This document shows positions 52,507 to 60,368 of a stretch of 64,000 nucleotides of DNA, piece by piece (within the stretch, counting starts at the first letter, position 1; the number at the start of each line of letters is the position of its first letter). Under the pieces are notes generated by a model. The model was given only the letters and a program-made list of their open reading frames with translations. It was not told the DNA's origin and did no database searches. A program made the translations under genes and the position numbers. Source of the stretch: an uncultured Flavobacteriales bacterium (GTDB taxonomy: Bacteria; Bacteroidota; Bacteroidia; Flavobacteriales_E; Vicingaceae); NCBI GenBank assembly GCA_905479995.1, contig CAJQON010000013.1, positions 1 to 64,000 on the forward strand, given 5' to 3'.

Positions 52507-52797
52507 AAATAATATTGTTGTGATAACAATAATAACCGACATCTATTATTTTATCCGTTTGAATGAAAGGCAAACTTCTTAGCTAAATTAAGAAACAATA
52601 ACATACCCTGATTATTGTCCCGCCCAAACAGACATCAAACATAAAATGAAATAATATATGTCGGTTTACTCTCAACTTAAATATGAGAGTAAAAGATAGT
52701 AGTTCTGCAGGGCCTCTGCAGTCAGCACGATCAACTCCTTTGGTAGTTGATCGTGCCAGCCCCTCCGGTTTTGATAGGCCCGGAGGGGTTTCTTTTT
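52507..52797 (+). ncRNA. Structured non-coding RNA candidate, copy 2 (5' end approximate)
   Basis: P1 52534-52554/52646-52666 (one C x U mismatch); hairpins 52576-52594, 52668-52690 and 52725-52756; terminator 52760-52797. Confidence 0.85.
52760..52797 (+). terminator. Intrinsic terminator of ncRNA copy 2
   Basis: CCCCTCCGG-ttttgataggc-CCGGAGGGG-TTTCTTTTT. Confidence 0.95.
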
Positions 52798-52963
52798 CAC
52801 TAAAATCAAGGGTAACCATGTTAAATAACAACTGATTTATAATAGAAACTATAGCATTACAACAATTAATAAGTTAGGAATTCAATACTAAAGCATAAAT
52901 AAAACAAAAAGCAACAACAACGTAATATTCTGATTGTCAGGAAAAAAAAGATCTTATGCATCA

Positions 52964-52995
52964 TTTGTGCAACGGTAATTTCACGGTAATCCTTG
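52964..52995 (+). promoter_or_regulatory. Promoter-like element of ncRNA copy 3
   Basis: TTTG-N19-TAATCCTTG. Confidence 0.6.
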
Positions 52996-53001
52996 GATTT
53001 T

Positions 53002-53305
53002 AAATAACATTGAAGTGATAACACATTCTAACCGACATATATTTTATCAGCTTGATGAAACCACAATGTGTTAAAGGCAGTTTTTCCATACTACAGCATG
53101 GAAAACGATAACGTACCCTGGTTATTTCCCTGCCTGATAAACGTCAGATAGACGGATAAAATATATGTCGGTTTACTCTCAACTTAAATATGAGAGTAAA
53201 AGATAGTAGTTCTGCAGTAGGCCCAGCAGTCAACACGATCAACTCCTTTGGTAGTTGATCGTGTCAGCCCCTCCGGATTGATAGGACCGGAGGGGTTTCT
53301 TTTTT
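53002..53305 (+). ncRNA. Structured non-coding RNA candidate, copy 3 (most divergent 5' half; 5' end approximate)
   Basis: 19-bp perfect P1 53030-53048/53155-53173; P2 AGGCAG 53075-53080 / CTGCCT 53130-53135; hairpins 53082-53105, 53175-53197 and 53233-53264; terminator 53268-53305. Confidence 0.85.
53268..53305 (+). terminator. Intrinsic terminator of ncRNA copy 3
   Basis: CCCCTCCGG-attgatagga-CCGGAGGGG-TTTCTTTTTT. Confidence 0.95.
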
Positions 53306-53479
53306 AGAAAATTAAATTTCAGTATATCGATTTATAATGCACATCTAAAGCAGTAAACCTCCCCTCTTAAATCACAATATAATTCCCCCACTTCAACCCC
53401 GAATAACAGCAATCGTGTTATATTCCAAATATTATTGTAAATTTGATTATTGTTCATTATCAGTTCAAATCACTCAATT

Positions 53480-54250
53480 ATGAAAACTCACTTTAAATTT
53501 ATACTTACTTTTTTTGTTTTTGCTATAATCCTTAATTCATGTAAAGATGATGAGCGTGAAGGATGTACAGATATATCTGCTCTTAACTTTAATTCGTTAG
53601 CAATGATTGATGATGGATCATGTGAGTACTTAGATTCATCTTTTACTATTTGGTCTGGAGGAAATCTGGGCTATTGGGGCAATATTTCTACCGGATCATT
53701 TAACGCTACAAGCTGTTTTACCGGAACAAGCACAATATTCCTTAATCCAGATAGTACTTTTATACCAATAGACACAACAATTGACAACAACGTAACACCA
53801 CCCGACACGACAATTACACCTGCAGACACAATAATTACTGGTGATACTTATTTACTTGTAAATAGTGATTCAACAGGTAATTACGAATTGATACTTAGAC
53901 TTATTAACAAGCAAAGTGCTTTAGATTTTAAAAACGGGTATTTGGTTTTTACTGCAAAAATGCATCCTGATGCGTTAATTGGTTCTTTTGATGTCTTCAT
54001 CCATGGAAATCTTTTAAATTTAGGTGGAAGCAACTGCAGTCAATTCCATCAAAGTGATGTGGTATCTATATCTACACAGTCTTTAGACACTTCGAGTTTT
54101 AGAGAAATTACAATTCCACTACTCGATTTCCCGAATAGGCATATGCAAAATATTGATATTGTTTTTGGAATTAAAGGAAATAACGCTACACCTAACAACA
54201 ATTTAATTCTTATCGATAAGGTTGAATGGTTAGCTCGATTAGAAGAGTAA
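53480..54250 (+). CDS. Lipoprotein with the marine-Bacteroidota GCTDxxAxNFNxxAxxDDGSCEY motif (start moved from 53450)
   Basis: MKTHFKFILTFFVFAIILNSCKDDEREGCTDISALNFNSLAMIDDGSCEY. Confidence 0.7.
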   Translation: MKTHFKFILTFFVFAIILNSCKDDEREGCTDISALNFNSLAMIDDGSCEYLDSSFTIWSGGNLGYWGNISTGSFNATSCFTGTSTIFLNPDSTFIPIDTTIDNNVTPPDTTITPADTIITGDTYLLVNSDSTGNYELILRLINKQSALDFKNGYLVFTAKMHPDALIGSFDVFIHGNLLNLGGSNCSQFHQSDVVSISTQSLDTSSFREITIPLLDFPNRHMQNIDIVFGIKGNNATPNNNLILIDKVEWLARLEE

Positions 54251-54251
54251 T

Positions 54252-55388
54252 TTATTTCCTCTCCTCTTCTAAAGCCTTTCCTATTGAAATTTTCTGCTGA
54301 TTTAAATAAGCTACTACGAAAGAATCTTTATACCCTTTTTCTATTATAGATAGTTTAGCAGATTTAGCTTCTTCATATTTCGCAAACGATCCAGCAACAT
54401 ATCTATAATATGTTTCATCAACCTTTTGAGAACTTATTGGAAAAATTCCATCAAAATGTTCTGGAGGTAATTGGCTTTTGAAAAACCCCATTTGAACTCT
54501 ATAAACCAATCCCATTGGTAATTCTACATCTTCAGGAACTGGCACTTTTTTATTGTAAAAACCTATTTTATCCGTTGTAAATAAATCTTTATTCACAATC
54601 TGAACCATTTCTATTCCAATGTCATTCTGAACTTTGACTAACTTATCATCACTACTCGAAATCTTTTGGGTTAACGCCTTCTTTTCTTGAGTTAATTGTG
54701 CCATAATAGATTTTAAAGCTTCCAATTCATCGCCCTTACTATTTTTTAATTGCTCAGCAAGTTGTTTTAACTCATCATCTATTTCGGTACTTCTTTTACT
54801 GTACAACTCTTTTATAGTAATGTAAGAATATTCATCTGTTTCCAGTCGTGTAAAATCTCTATCCTTTATTTGGGTTGAATCCTCATCTTCCAAAATTCCC
54901 TCAGGATGGTCTTCAAACATAAGTGATGCCATATAAGCATCTGTAACTCCATTTGCACCATTAAACATAGCTTCTCTGCAAAACTCTAATAGTTCAGTCA
55001 ATTCTTGTTCGCTATTTGCATTTGATAGATTTTCTATTGACTCTAACATAAAGTCTTTTCCCCTTTTCATTATTAAGTTAGCCTCTAAAAAGGATTCATC
55101 TGAATAAATTAACGCGCTATCAGCATGTTTAACTGCTTTTTGCATCAAAACCAAACCAGAATCACAGTTTAATTGAATGGCAGAGATTTTAGCTAAAAAA
55201 TAGCTACTTCTTGCTAATGCATATCCATCAGCACTATATTGAGCAGAAAGTATAGCATGAGTTTGGGCTTTATTCTCAGCCTTAAGTAGGTTAACCTCCT
55301 GACTAAATATTATATTAATTGAGAATAGTGATACTATCAAAAAACATAACCCAATTTTAAAACAATCATCCATCTCCCAAAAATACAA
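54252..55388 (-). CDS. Hypothetical secreted protein with C-terminal SPOR-like region
   Basis: GLVYRVQMGFFKSQLPPEHFDGIFPISSQKVDETYYRYVAGSFAKYEEAKSAKLSIIEKGYKDSFVVAYLNQQKIS. Confidence 0.65.
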   Translation of the reverse strand: MYFWEMDDCFKIGLCFLIVSLFSINIIFSQEVNLLKAENKAQTHAILSAQYSADGYALARSSYFLAKISAIQLNCDSGLVLMQKAVKHADSALIYSDESFLEANLIMKRGKDFMLESIENLSNANSEQELTELLEFCREAMFNGANGVTDAYMASLMFEDHPEGILEDEDSTQIKDRDFTRLETDEYSYITIKELYSKRSTEIDDELKQLAEQLKNSKGDELEALKSIMAQLTQEKKALTQKISSSDDKLVKVQNDIGIEMVQIVNKDLFTTDKIGFYNKKVPVPEDVELPMGLVYRVQMGFFKSQLPPEHFDGIFPISSQKVDETYYRYVAGSFAKYEEAKSAKLSIIEKGYKDSFVVAYLNQQKISIGKALEEERK

Positions 55389-55481
55389 ACTTTGTTTGTA
55401 TATCTAAGAATTGATATAATGACCATTATATTTGTTATACTAGCTTAAAAAGCTGATATTTGTTACTATTATCGCTATTGT

Positions 55482-56561
55482 ATGAGTATTATTAAACTAC
55501 TAATATCTGTTTCATTTGTTTTTTTAACAAGCTTCTTGTTGGCTCAAGATGAATCAACTGATAGTAGCGCTACAACTTCAGAAACGATTGTAGAACCAGC
55601 TACTGCCTCTGAACCTACTCCAACGCCTGACGTTGAAACACCTAGTGAATCTGATGATGGAGCTTCGGAAGACGAGGGTAGTAAGAATTTCGGGCCTGTA
55701 TTTGACGGTGCTTACATTAACTTATCTGCTGGAATGAATGTTTATTTCGGAGATATTGCTGCTTATAATCTTTTTCCAAGATTTAGTCAATTTGACGAAC
55801 ACATTACTAGTGCTTTTAAGTTTTCGTTAGGAAGAGAGATAAAATGGGGATTTGGAGCGCAACTCAATTACCAAAGAGGAAGCTTAATTGGAACTAGAAA
55901 GACAGGGAAAAATTCTTCTTTAATTTCATTTAGAAACAGTTTTTACGACATATCCCTACAAGTTAATTACAACTTAAATGATGCATTGTTTAAAAAGAAT
56001 GAATATAACCGATTTACACTTTATGCTCAAGTTGGATTTGGGTCGATTTGGTACAGATCTCAATTGTTTGATGCCGAAACGTTAAACACCAAAGATTATG
56101 AAGGTTACATAGAAGTTGAAAGTACACAAGAATTAACTCAAAAAACACTTAGCGATAAAGTTAAAAAAGCTCAATCTTGGTCTGTTCCATATGGAATAAG
56201 ATTAAATTACAAACACAACTACAAATTAGATTTTCACTTAGACCTTACTCAAACTTCTACATTTACAGATAGATTGGATGCGTTTAACAGAAGTTGGACC
56301 TCTAAAGACAAGTATAACTACATTGGGATTGGTTTAACGTATAATTTTAACCGAAGTAGTGATGATGCCCCTAAAAAGAAACCTAAAAAAGATGCAGCGA
56401 AAGAAGATAAAGATTCTACAGCAACAGCATCGAACACGAAAGTTAAAAAGAAAAAAAGAAAAGGCAAGAAAAGTGAAGAAGATGAACTTCTTAATGTTCG
56501 TTTAAAGCTTTTTGAAACTCAGCTTAAACTTTTTGAAATGCAGTATTTATTGGGTAAATAA
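55482..56561 (+). CDS. Outer-membrane beta-barrel protein with charged C-terminal tail
   Basis: Signal peptide, acidic Ser/Thr/Pro/Glu linker, barrel-like strands, then KKKPKKDAAKEDKDSTATASNTKVKKKKRKGKK. Confidence 0.65.
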   Translation: MSIIKLLISVSFVFLTSFLLAQDESTDSSATTSETIVEPATASEPTPTPDVETPSESDDGASEDEGSKNFGPVFDGAYINLSAGMNVYFGDIAAYNLFPRFSQFDEHITSAFKFSLGREIKWGFGAQLNYQRGSLIGTRKTGKNSSLISFRNSFYDISLQVNYNLNDALFKKNEYNRFTLYAQVGFGSIWYRSQLFDAETLNTKDYEGYIEVESTQELTQKTLSDKVKKAQSWSVPYGIRLNYKHNYKLDFHLDLTQTSTFTDRLDAFNRSWTSKDKYNYIGIGLTYNFNRSSDDAPKKKPKKDAAKEDKDSTATASNTKVKKKKRKGKKSEEDELLNVRLKLFETQLKLFEMQYLLGK

Positions 56562-56565
56562 ATTC

Positions 56566-58182
56566 TTAAAACCCAAAGTTAATTCCTCCAGTAATTGTTA
56601 TTTGCTCACCTTGATAGAAACTAGGTGTATAACTAGAATCTCCAGTATAATTGGTTAAAGATCCTTTTAAATATAGATAGCCATCGTTAATCACTTCATA
56701 TTTAATAGAACCTTCTATTGTTCTATTTTCCCAAGCTACAGACTCCATAAATGGAAGTCCTTTAATATTGGCATTTCCAAAAACTACATCATACTCATGT
56801 TCTGGACCTTTTAAAGCTGAAGTATAAGCAACAGAAACATTTAAGCCTCTTAATAATTTAACGCCTGCTTCAAGATAAATTTCTTGTGCATTTTCGCCCA
56901 AGTAGTGCCCTAATACATATTGATTGGACTCGTAGGTAGTTGACTCTATTTGGTGACGATAAACCCATGGGTTATTTCGCGTATATTCTGCTATTAAGTA
57001 AGTGTTTTTAACAGGTAAATTATTCACTTTAGCACCAATTTTAGCGCTATAAATATTAGAACTTTGTTGAACATCAAAAACTTTCCCTATACTGACCTCA
57101 TCTACAAATAGAGAGGCATACAAATGCAAATGCTTTAACTGCCTTGAACTTATGTTCATAAACATTTGGGTGTTTTGCCCTAAAGCATTACTTCCTGCTG
57201 AATTGTAAGTATGATCTACCGATTTATAAAACATAAAAGGTATTAAGTAATAGGGCTTTATACCATCATCGGAATAAATAATAGAATTTCCTACAGAAAA
57301 ATGTAAGTTCTTGAAGGGCTTAAACGTAAATATATTGGCTGCTAAATTTTTATTCATAAACAACTTACGCTCTTCATTGTTTATTAAATAGGTTCTAGAA
57401 CTATCTAGTATTTCTGAAACCAACCACGAATGGGTGTAATTTAACTCAAACCACTCCACAGGTTTAATGCTAAAGTCGATGTAACCTACTGAAGGAACTT
57501 TATTAGATCTTATGTTAGAGCCATGGTAGGAATCGCCCCAGGTATAATTGTCTTTTACAAAGCCTAACCTTCCCCATTTCCATGAATAGTAAATTGCTCC
57601 TATCATTTCACTATAATCGCTTCTACCTCCTGTTTGACCTTGATTAAGCTTAAAATTGGCTCCCTGATCTGTAGTTAAATGGTTTTTTCCTGATAATATA
57701 TCAGAAACACCATTATCTCTTAAGCTTGCTGAAAACCCAAAATGGTTACCTATGTAACCATACATTTCCGCACCATTCCAATAGTGAGAATAGCTCCCTG
57801 TTTCATTAGTTCGGTATTCATAACCTAAAATTAAATTAGCTGTTAATGTAAAAAGACTGTCTTTGTAAAATAAGATATCTTTTCTTTTTTCAAAATCCCC
57901 TTTGGCCTTTAATTCTTTGTTAAAATCTTTAAAATAAAATGCCAATTCTTTTCCTTGTCTTTTGTTCAACTCTGATTGATTTTTTTCTATCTCCAGCAGT
58001 TTTTTTGCAATAAAAGTTCTTGAGTATGGTTTTATAGCCGAGTTTAACTCTATGTACTTCATTTGAGCCATTTCATCTAAAAAACCATATACACTAGAAG
58101 TAATAGGTTGTAAAACTACCTGCGATTTTAATGATAGTACTATTGTCAAAAGAATTAATACTGAAAATACTTTTTTTACCAT
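56566..58182 (-). CDS. Capsule assembly Wzi-family outer-membrane protein
   Basis: Signal peptide; VYGFLDEMAQMKYIELNSAIKPYSRTFIAKKLLEI; aromatic beta-barrel strands; next to polysaccharide genes. Confidence 0.78.
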   Translation of the reverse strand: MVKKVFSVLILLTIVLSLKSQVVLQPITSSVYGFLDEMAQMKYIELNSAIKPYSRTFIAKKLLEIEKNQSELNKRQGKELAFYFKDFNKELKAKGDFEKRKDILFYKDSLFTLTANLILGYEYRTNETGSYSHYWNGAEMYGYIGNHFGFSASLRDNGVSDILSGKNHLTTDQGANFKLNQGQTGGRSDYSEMIGAIYYSWKWGRLGFVKDNYTWGDSYHGSNIRSNKVPSVGYIDFSIKPVEWFELNYTHSWLVSEILDSSRTYLINNEERKLFMNKNLAANIFTFKPFKNLHFSVGNSIIYSDDGIKPYYLIPFMFYKSVDHTYNSAGSNALGQNTQMFMNISSRQLKHLHLYASLFVDEVSIGKVFDVQQSSNIYSAKIGAKVNNLPVKNTYLIAEYTRNNPWVYRHQIESTTYESNQYVLGHYLGENAQEIYLEAGVKLLRGLNVSVAYTSALKGPEHEYDVVFGNANIKGLPFMESVAWENRTIEGSIKYEVINDGYLYLKGSLTNYTGDSSYTPSFYQGEQITITGGINFGF

Positions 58183-58192
58183 TTATATAATT

Positions 58193-59227
58193 TTAATTAC
58201 TTCGAACTCTCTTGATTACTATATTGTTTAATGCTCTAAAAAAATAACTTACATCGGTAGAAAACGGATTTAGGCTATAAGCATTTAAATACCTCATTTC
58301 GGACCCCATTATTTCTTCTATAGTATTGGGTAAATCGACATAAAAAGGAGGCAGTAACCCTGGTTTAATTCCTTTTCTTTTTTCCTTTAATTCATTGCTG
58401 TATAAACTCAAGTATTGCTCACTTAGTGGTCTAACCCCAACAAATTTCAAGTCACCTTTTAACAAATTCACTATCATTGGTATTTCATCTAGCCAAAACC
58501 TCCTTAAAAACCTACCCCAAGTAGTTACCCTAAAGTCATTTTTAAATTTGCCTCCTTTTTCAAGTTTATTAATACTATAGACATATGCTTGAAGGTATTC
58601 TGCATAAGGATGCATGGTTCTAATTTTATAAACATTAATAAGCTTACCGTTCTTACCTATTCTGTTCATTTTAAACAAAATGCTAAAAGCAGGTTCTTTC
58701 AAATCGTCAACGTATTTTACCTTTTTTACAGCAAAATAATTAATGTTGTCAATTTCTTCCTCATCAATAATTTCAAATCCACAATAAACCAACCTTCCCA
58801 AAGCTTCGGCTTTAGAAATAACCTGATTTCGCCCTGCAGTTACAAAAAAGTAAAGCCATTTTGTAAGCCACAATTTTGAAAAAACACGTTTAAAAATAAA
58901 ATCAAAGAGGTAATAAATTTGAGCAATTCCGATAGGGTATTTTTTAAAAAGCCTTCTTCTTCTTTCTACTTTAGTTTCAACACAACCAATAAAAACACCA
59001 TCTTCTTCTAACTTTTGATTGATAACCTTAAAAAAGTCATTCATCTTTTTAATATCATTAATCTTATTCAAATTAACAATTCCACTTTTATTTTCTGTTA
59101 ACTTAAGGATATTAAACATTGTGGTAGTTTTAACTACCTCCATACTTTTATCTTCTGTATTTAAAAACTTAGAGATAAAGTCAAATGTCTTCTCTCCTTG
59201 CTCCTCTATAATAATCCCCTTATTCAT
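58193..59227 (-). CDS. Sugar transferase (bacterial sugar transferase domain) with N-terminal methyltransferase-like region
   Basis: FKMNRIGKNGKLINVYKIRTMHPYAEYLQ, RRFWLDEIPMIVNLLKGDLKFVGVRPLSEQY; N-terminal KINDIKKMNDFFKVINQKLEEDGVFIGCVETK. Confidence 0.83.
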   Translation of the reverse strand: MNKGIIIEEQGEKTFDFISKFLNTEDKSMEVVKTTTMFNILKLTENKSGIVNLNKINDIKKMNDFFKVINQKLEEDGVFIGCVETKVERRRRLFKKYPIGIAQIYYLFDFIFKRVFSKLWLTKWLYFFVTAGRNQVISKAEALGRLVYCGFEIIDEEEIDNINYFAVKKVKYVDDLKEPAFSILFKMNRIGKNGKLINVYKIRTMHPYAEYLQAYVYSINKLEKGGKFKNDFRVTTWGRFLRRFWLDEIPMIVNLLKGDLKFVGVRPLSEQYLSLYSNELKEKRKGIKPGLLPPFYVDLPNTIEEIMGSEMRYLNAYSLNPFSTDVSYFFRALNNIVIKRVRSN

Positions 59228-59234
59228 TCTAAGT

Positions 59235-60299
59235 TTAACCTTTTTTTTGGTTTGTTATAAAATAATTTGTCCATAGCTCTGCCACATCTACAGTTTGGCG
59301 AAGCATTTCTTCATTTCTCTCTTTAAACAATTTGTTTAAATCTTCGTGTTTTAGCAAATCATCAACTTTTGAATACAGCTGTTGTGGCTGATTGGTTGAA
59401 ATTCCAAAAGTTAAGTTATACTTATGCTCTAACTCATCTAAATACCCCAACTTACCTACAAAGTCATTAAACCTTATAGATGCCGTAGCTAACACAGCTG
59501 CTTCTGCTGCCATGGTTTGACTATCTCCAATGTATAATTGCGCAAAATAGAGCGCATGATGCATATTTTTAGGGTCAATTTTTATACGGTATTGTTCTAA
59601 TTCGGTTTCTAATTTTCGCTCTGAGCTTATATAAACTCGACCAAATGGTGTTAATTTGCTGATAAGATTCTTTGCTACTGTCAAATCAATGCCTTTTTTA
59701 CCATCATCATGATGAGCTGTTAATGCTGCAAACCTCAAGACAAAGTACTTTTCACCATTCTTAACCAACTCTTTCACTTTAGTTTTGTCTGGAGTAAAAT
59801 AGTTTGGATGTAAATATGCCAATTCATGATACCCTTCATATCCAACTTTTTTATGGTTGTAAGGGCTAATATCACAACAGTTTGGTGAAAAAACGGCAGA
59901 AGCATATTTAAAACCATAATTGGCCAAAAATGGAACTTCAACAGCATCGTCTTCATTTAAAACTACAGCTGGAACACTTAACAACTTCCCTATATGAGCA
60001 ATAACAATATCGGTACCTACTAAAATGCTTGGTTTATATTTTAGTACTAACTTAAAGAGAATAAACTCTCTCTTTAAAACGGTTAGTATCAAGGACAATT
60101 TACTTCTTCCCTTTTTTGGTTTAAGATATATAATCTCGTAAGGCAGGTCTTGCAATAAATCAAACAAAACATCTTTTCCTCTGGCCACCAAGATAATGCG
60201 ATAACCTTTTTTAGACAACGTAGAAATTACCACCGAAATATTATGATAATGCGCTGGGTGTCCTAAATAGAAAAGGAATGTACTTTCTTGTTGCTTCAT
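59235..60299 (-). CDS. DUF354-family (glycosyltransferase-like) protein; start moved to MKQQEST
   Basis: TFLFYLGHPAHYHNISVVISTLSKKGYRIILVARGKDVLFDLL; VVLNEDDAVEVPF; YIGDSQTMAAEAAVL. Confidence 0.75.
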   Translation of the reverse strand: MKQQESTFLFYLGHPAHYHNISVVISTLSKKGYRIILVARGKDVLFDLLQDLPYEIIYLKPKKGRSKLSLILTVLKREFILFKLVLKYKPSILVGTDIVIAHIGKLLSVPAVVLNEDDAVEVPFLANYGFKYASAVFSPNCCDISPYNHKKVGYEGYHELAYLHPNYFTPDKTKVKELVKNGEKYFVLRFAALTAHHDDGKKGIDLTVAKNLISKLTPFGRVYISSERKLETELEQYRIKIDPKNMHHALYFAQLYIGDSQTMAAEAAVLATASIRFNDFVGKLGYLDELEHKYNLTFGISTNQPQQLYSKVDDLLKHEDLNKLFKERNEEMLRQTVDVAELWTNYFITNQKKG

Positions 60300-60368
60300 T
60301 GTTAAACAATAGTACAAAATTCAAAAAGTAATAGGTCAATTTCAAGAGAAAGTAATGAACTATTAAAG

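Larger units (their letters stand above)
51973..53305 (+). repeat. Tandem array of three approximately 495-bp units, each with promoter-like element, structured RNA and terminator
   Basis: TTTGTGCAA elements at 51973, 52469 and 52964 (496 and 495 bp apart); the 1-2 and 2-3 spacers align with each other. Confidence 0.95.

Noticed and set aside
52583-52831. 82-aa minus-strand ORF across RNA copy 2
   Set aside because: Antisense to the structured RNA and terminator, not preserved in copies 1 or 3, and no recognisable protein signature.
51973-53305. Possibility that the array is a CRISPR, integron or retron locus
   Set aside because: Units are about 495 bp with no short-repeat/spacer pattern, no attC-like core sites, and no cas, integrase or reverse transcriptase gene in the window.
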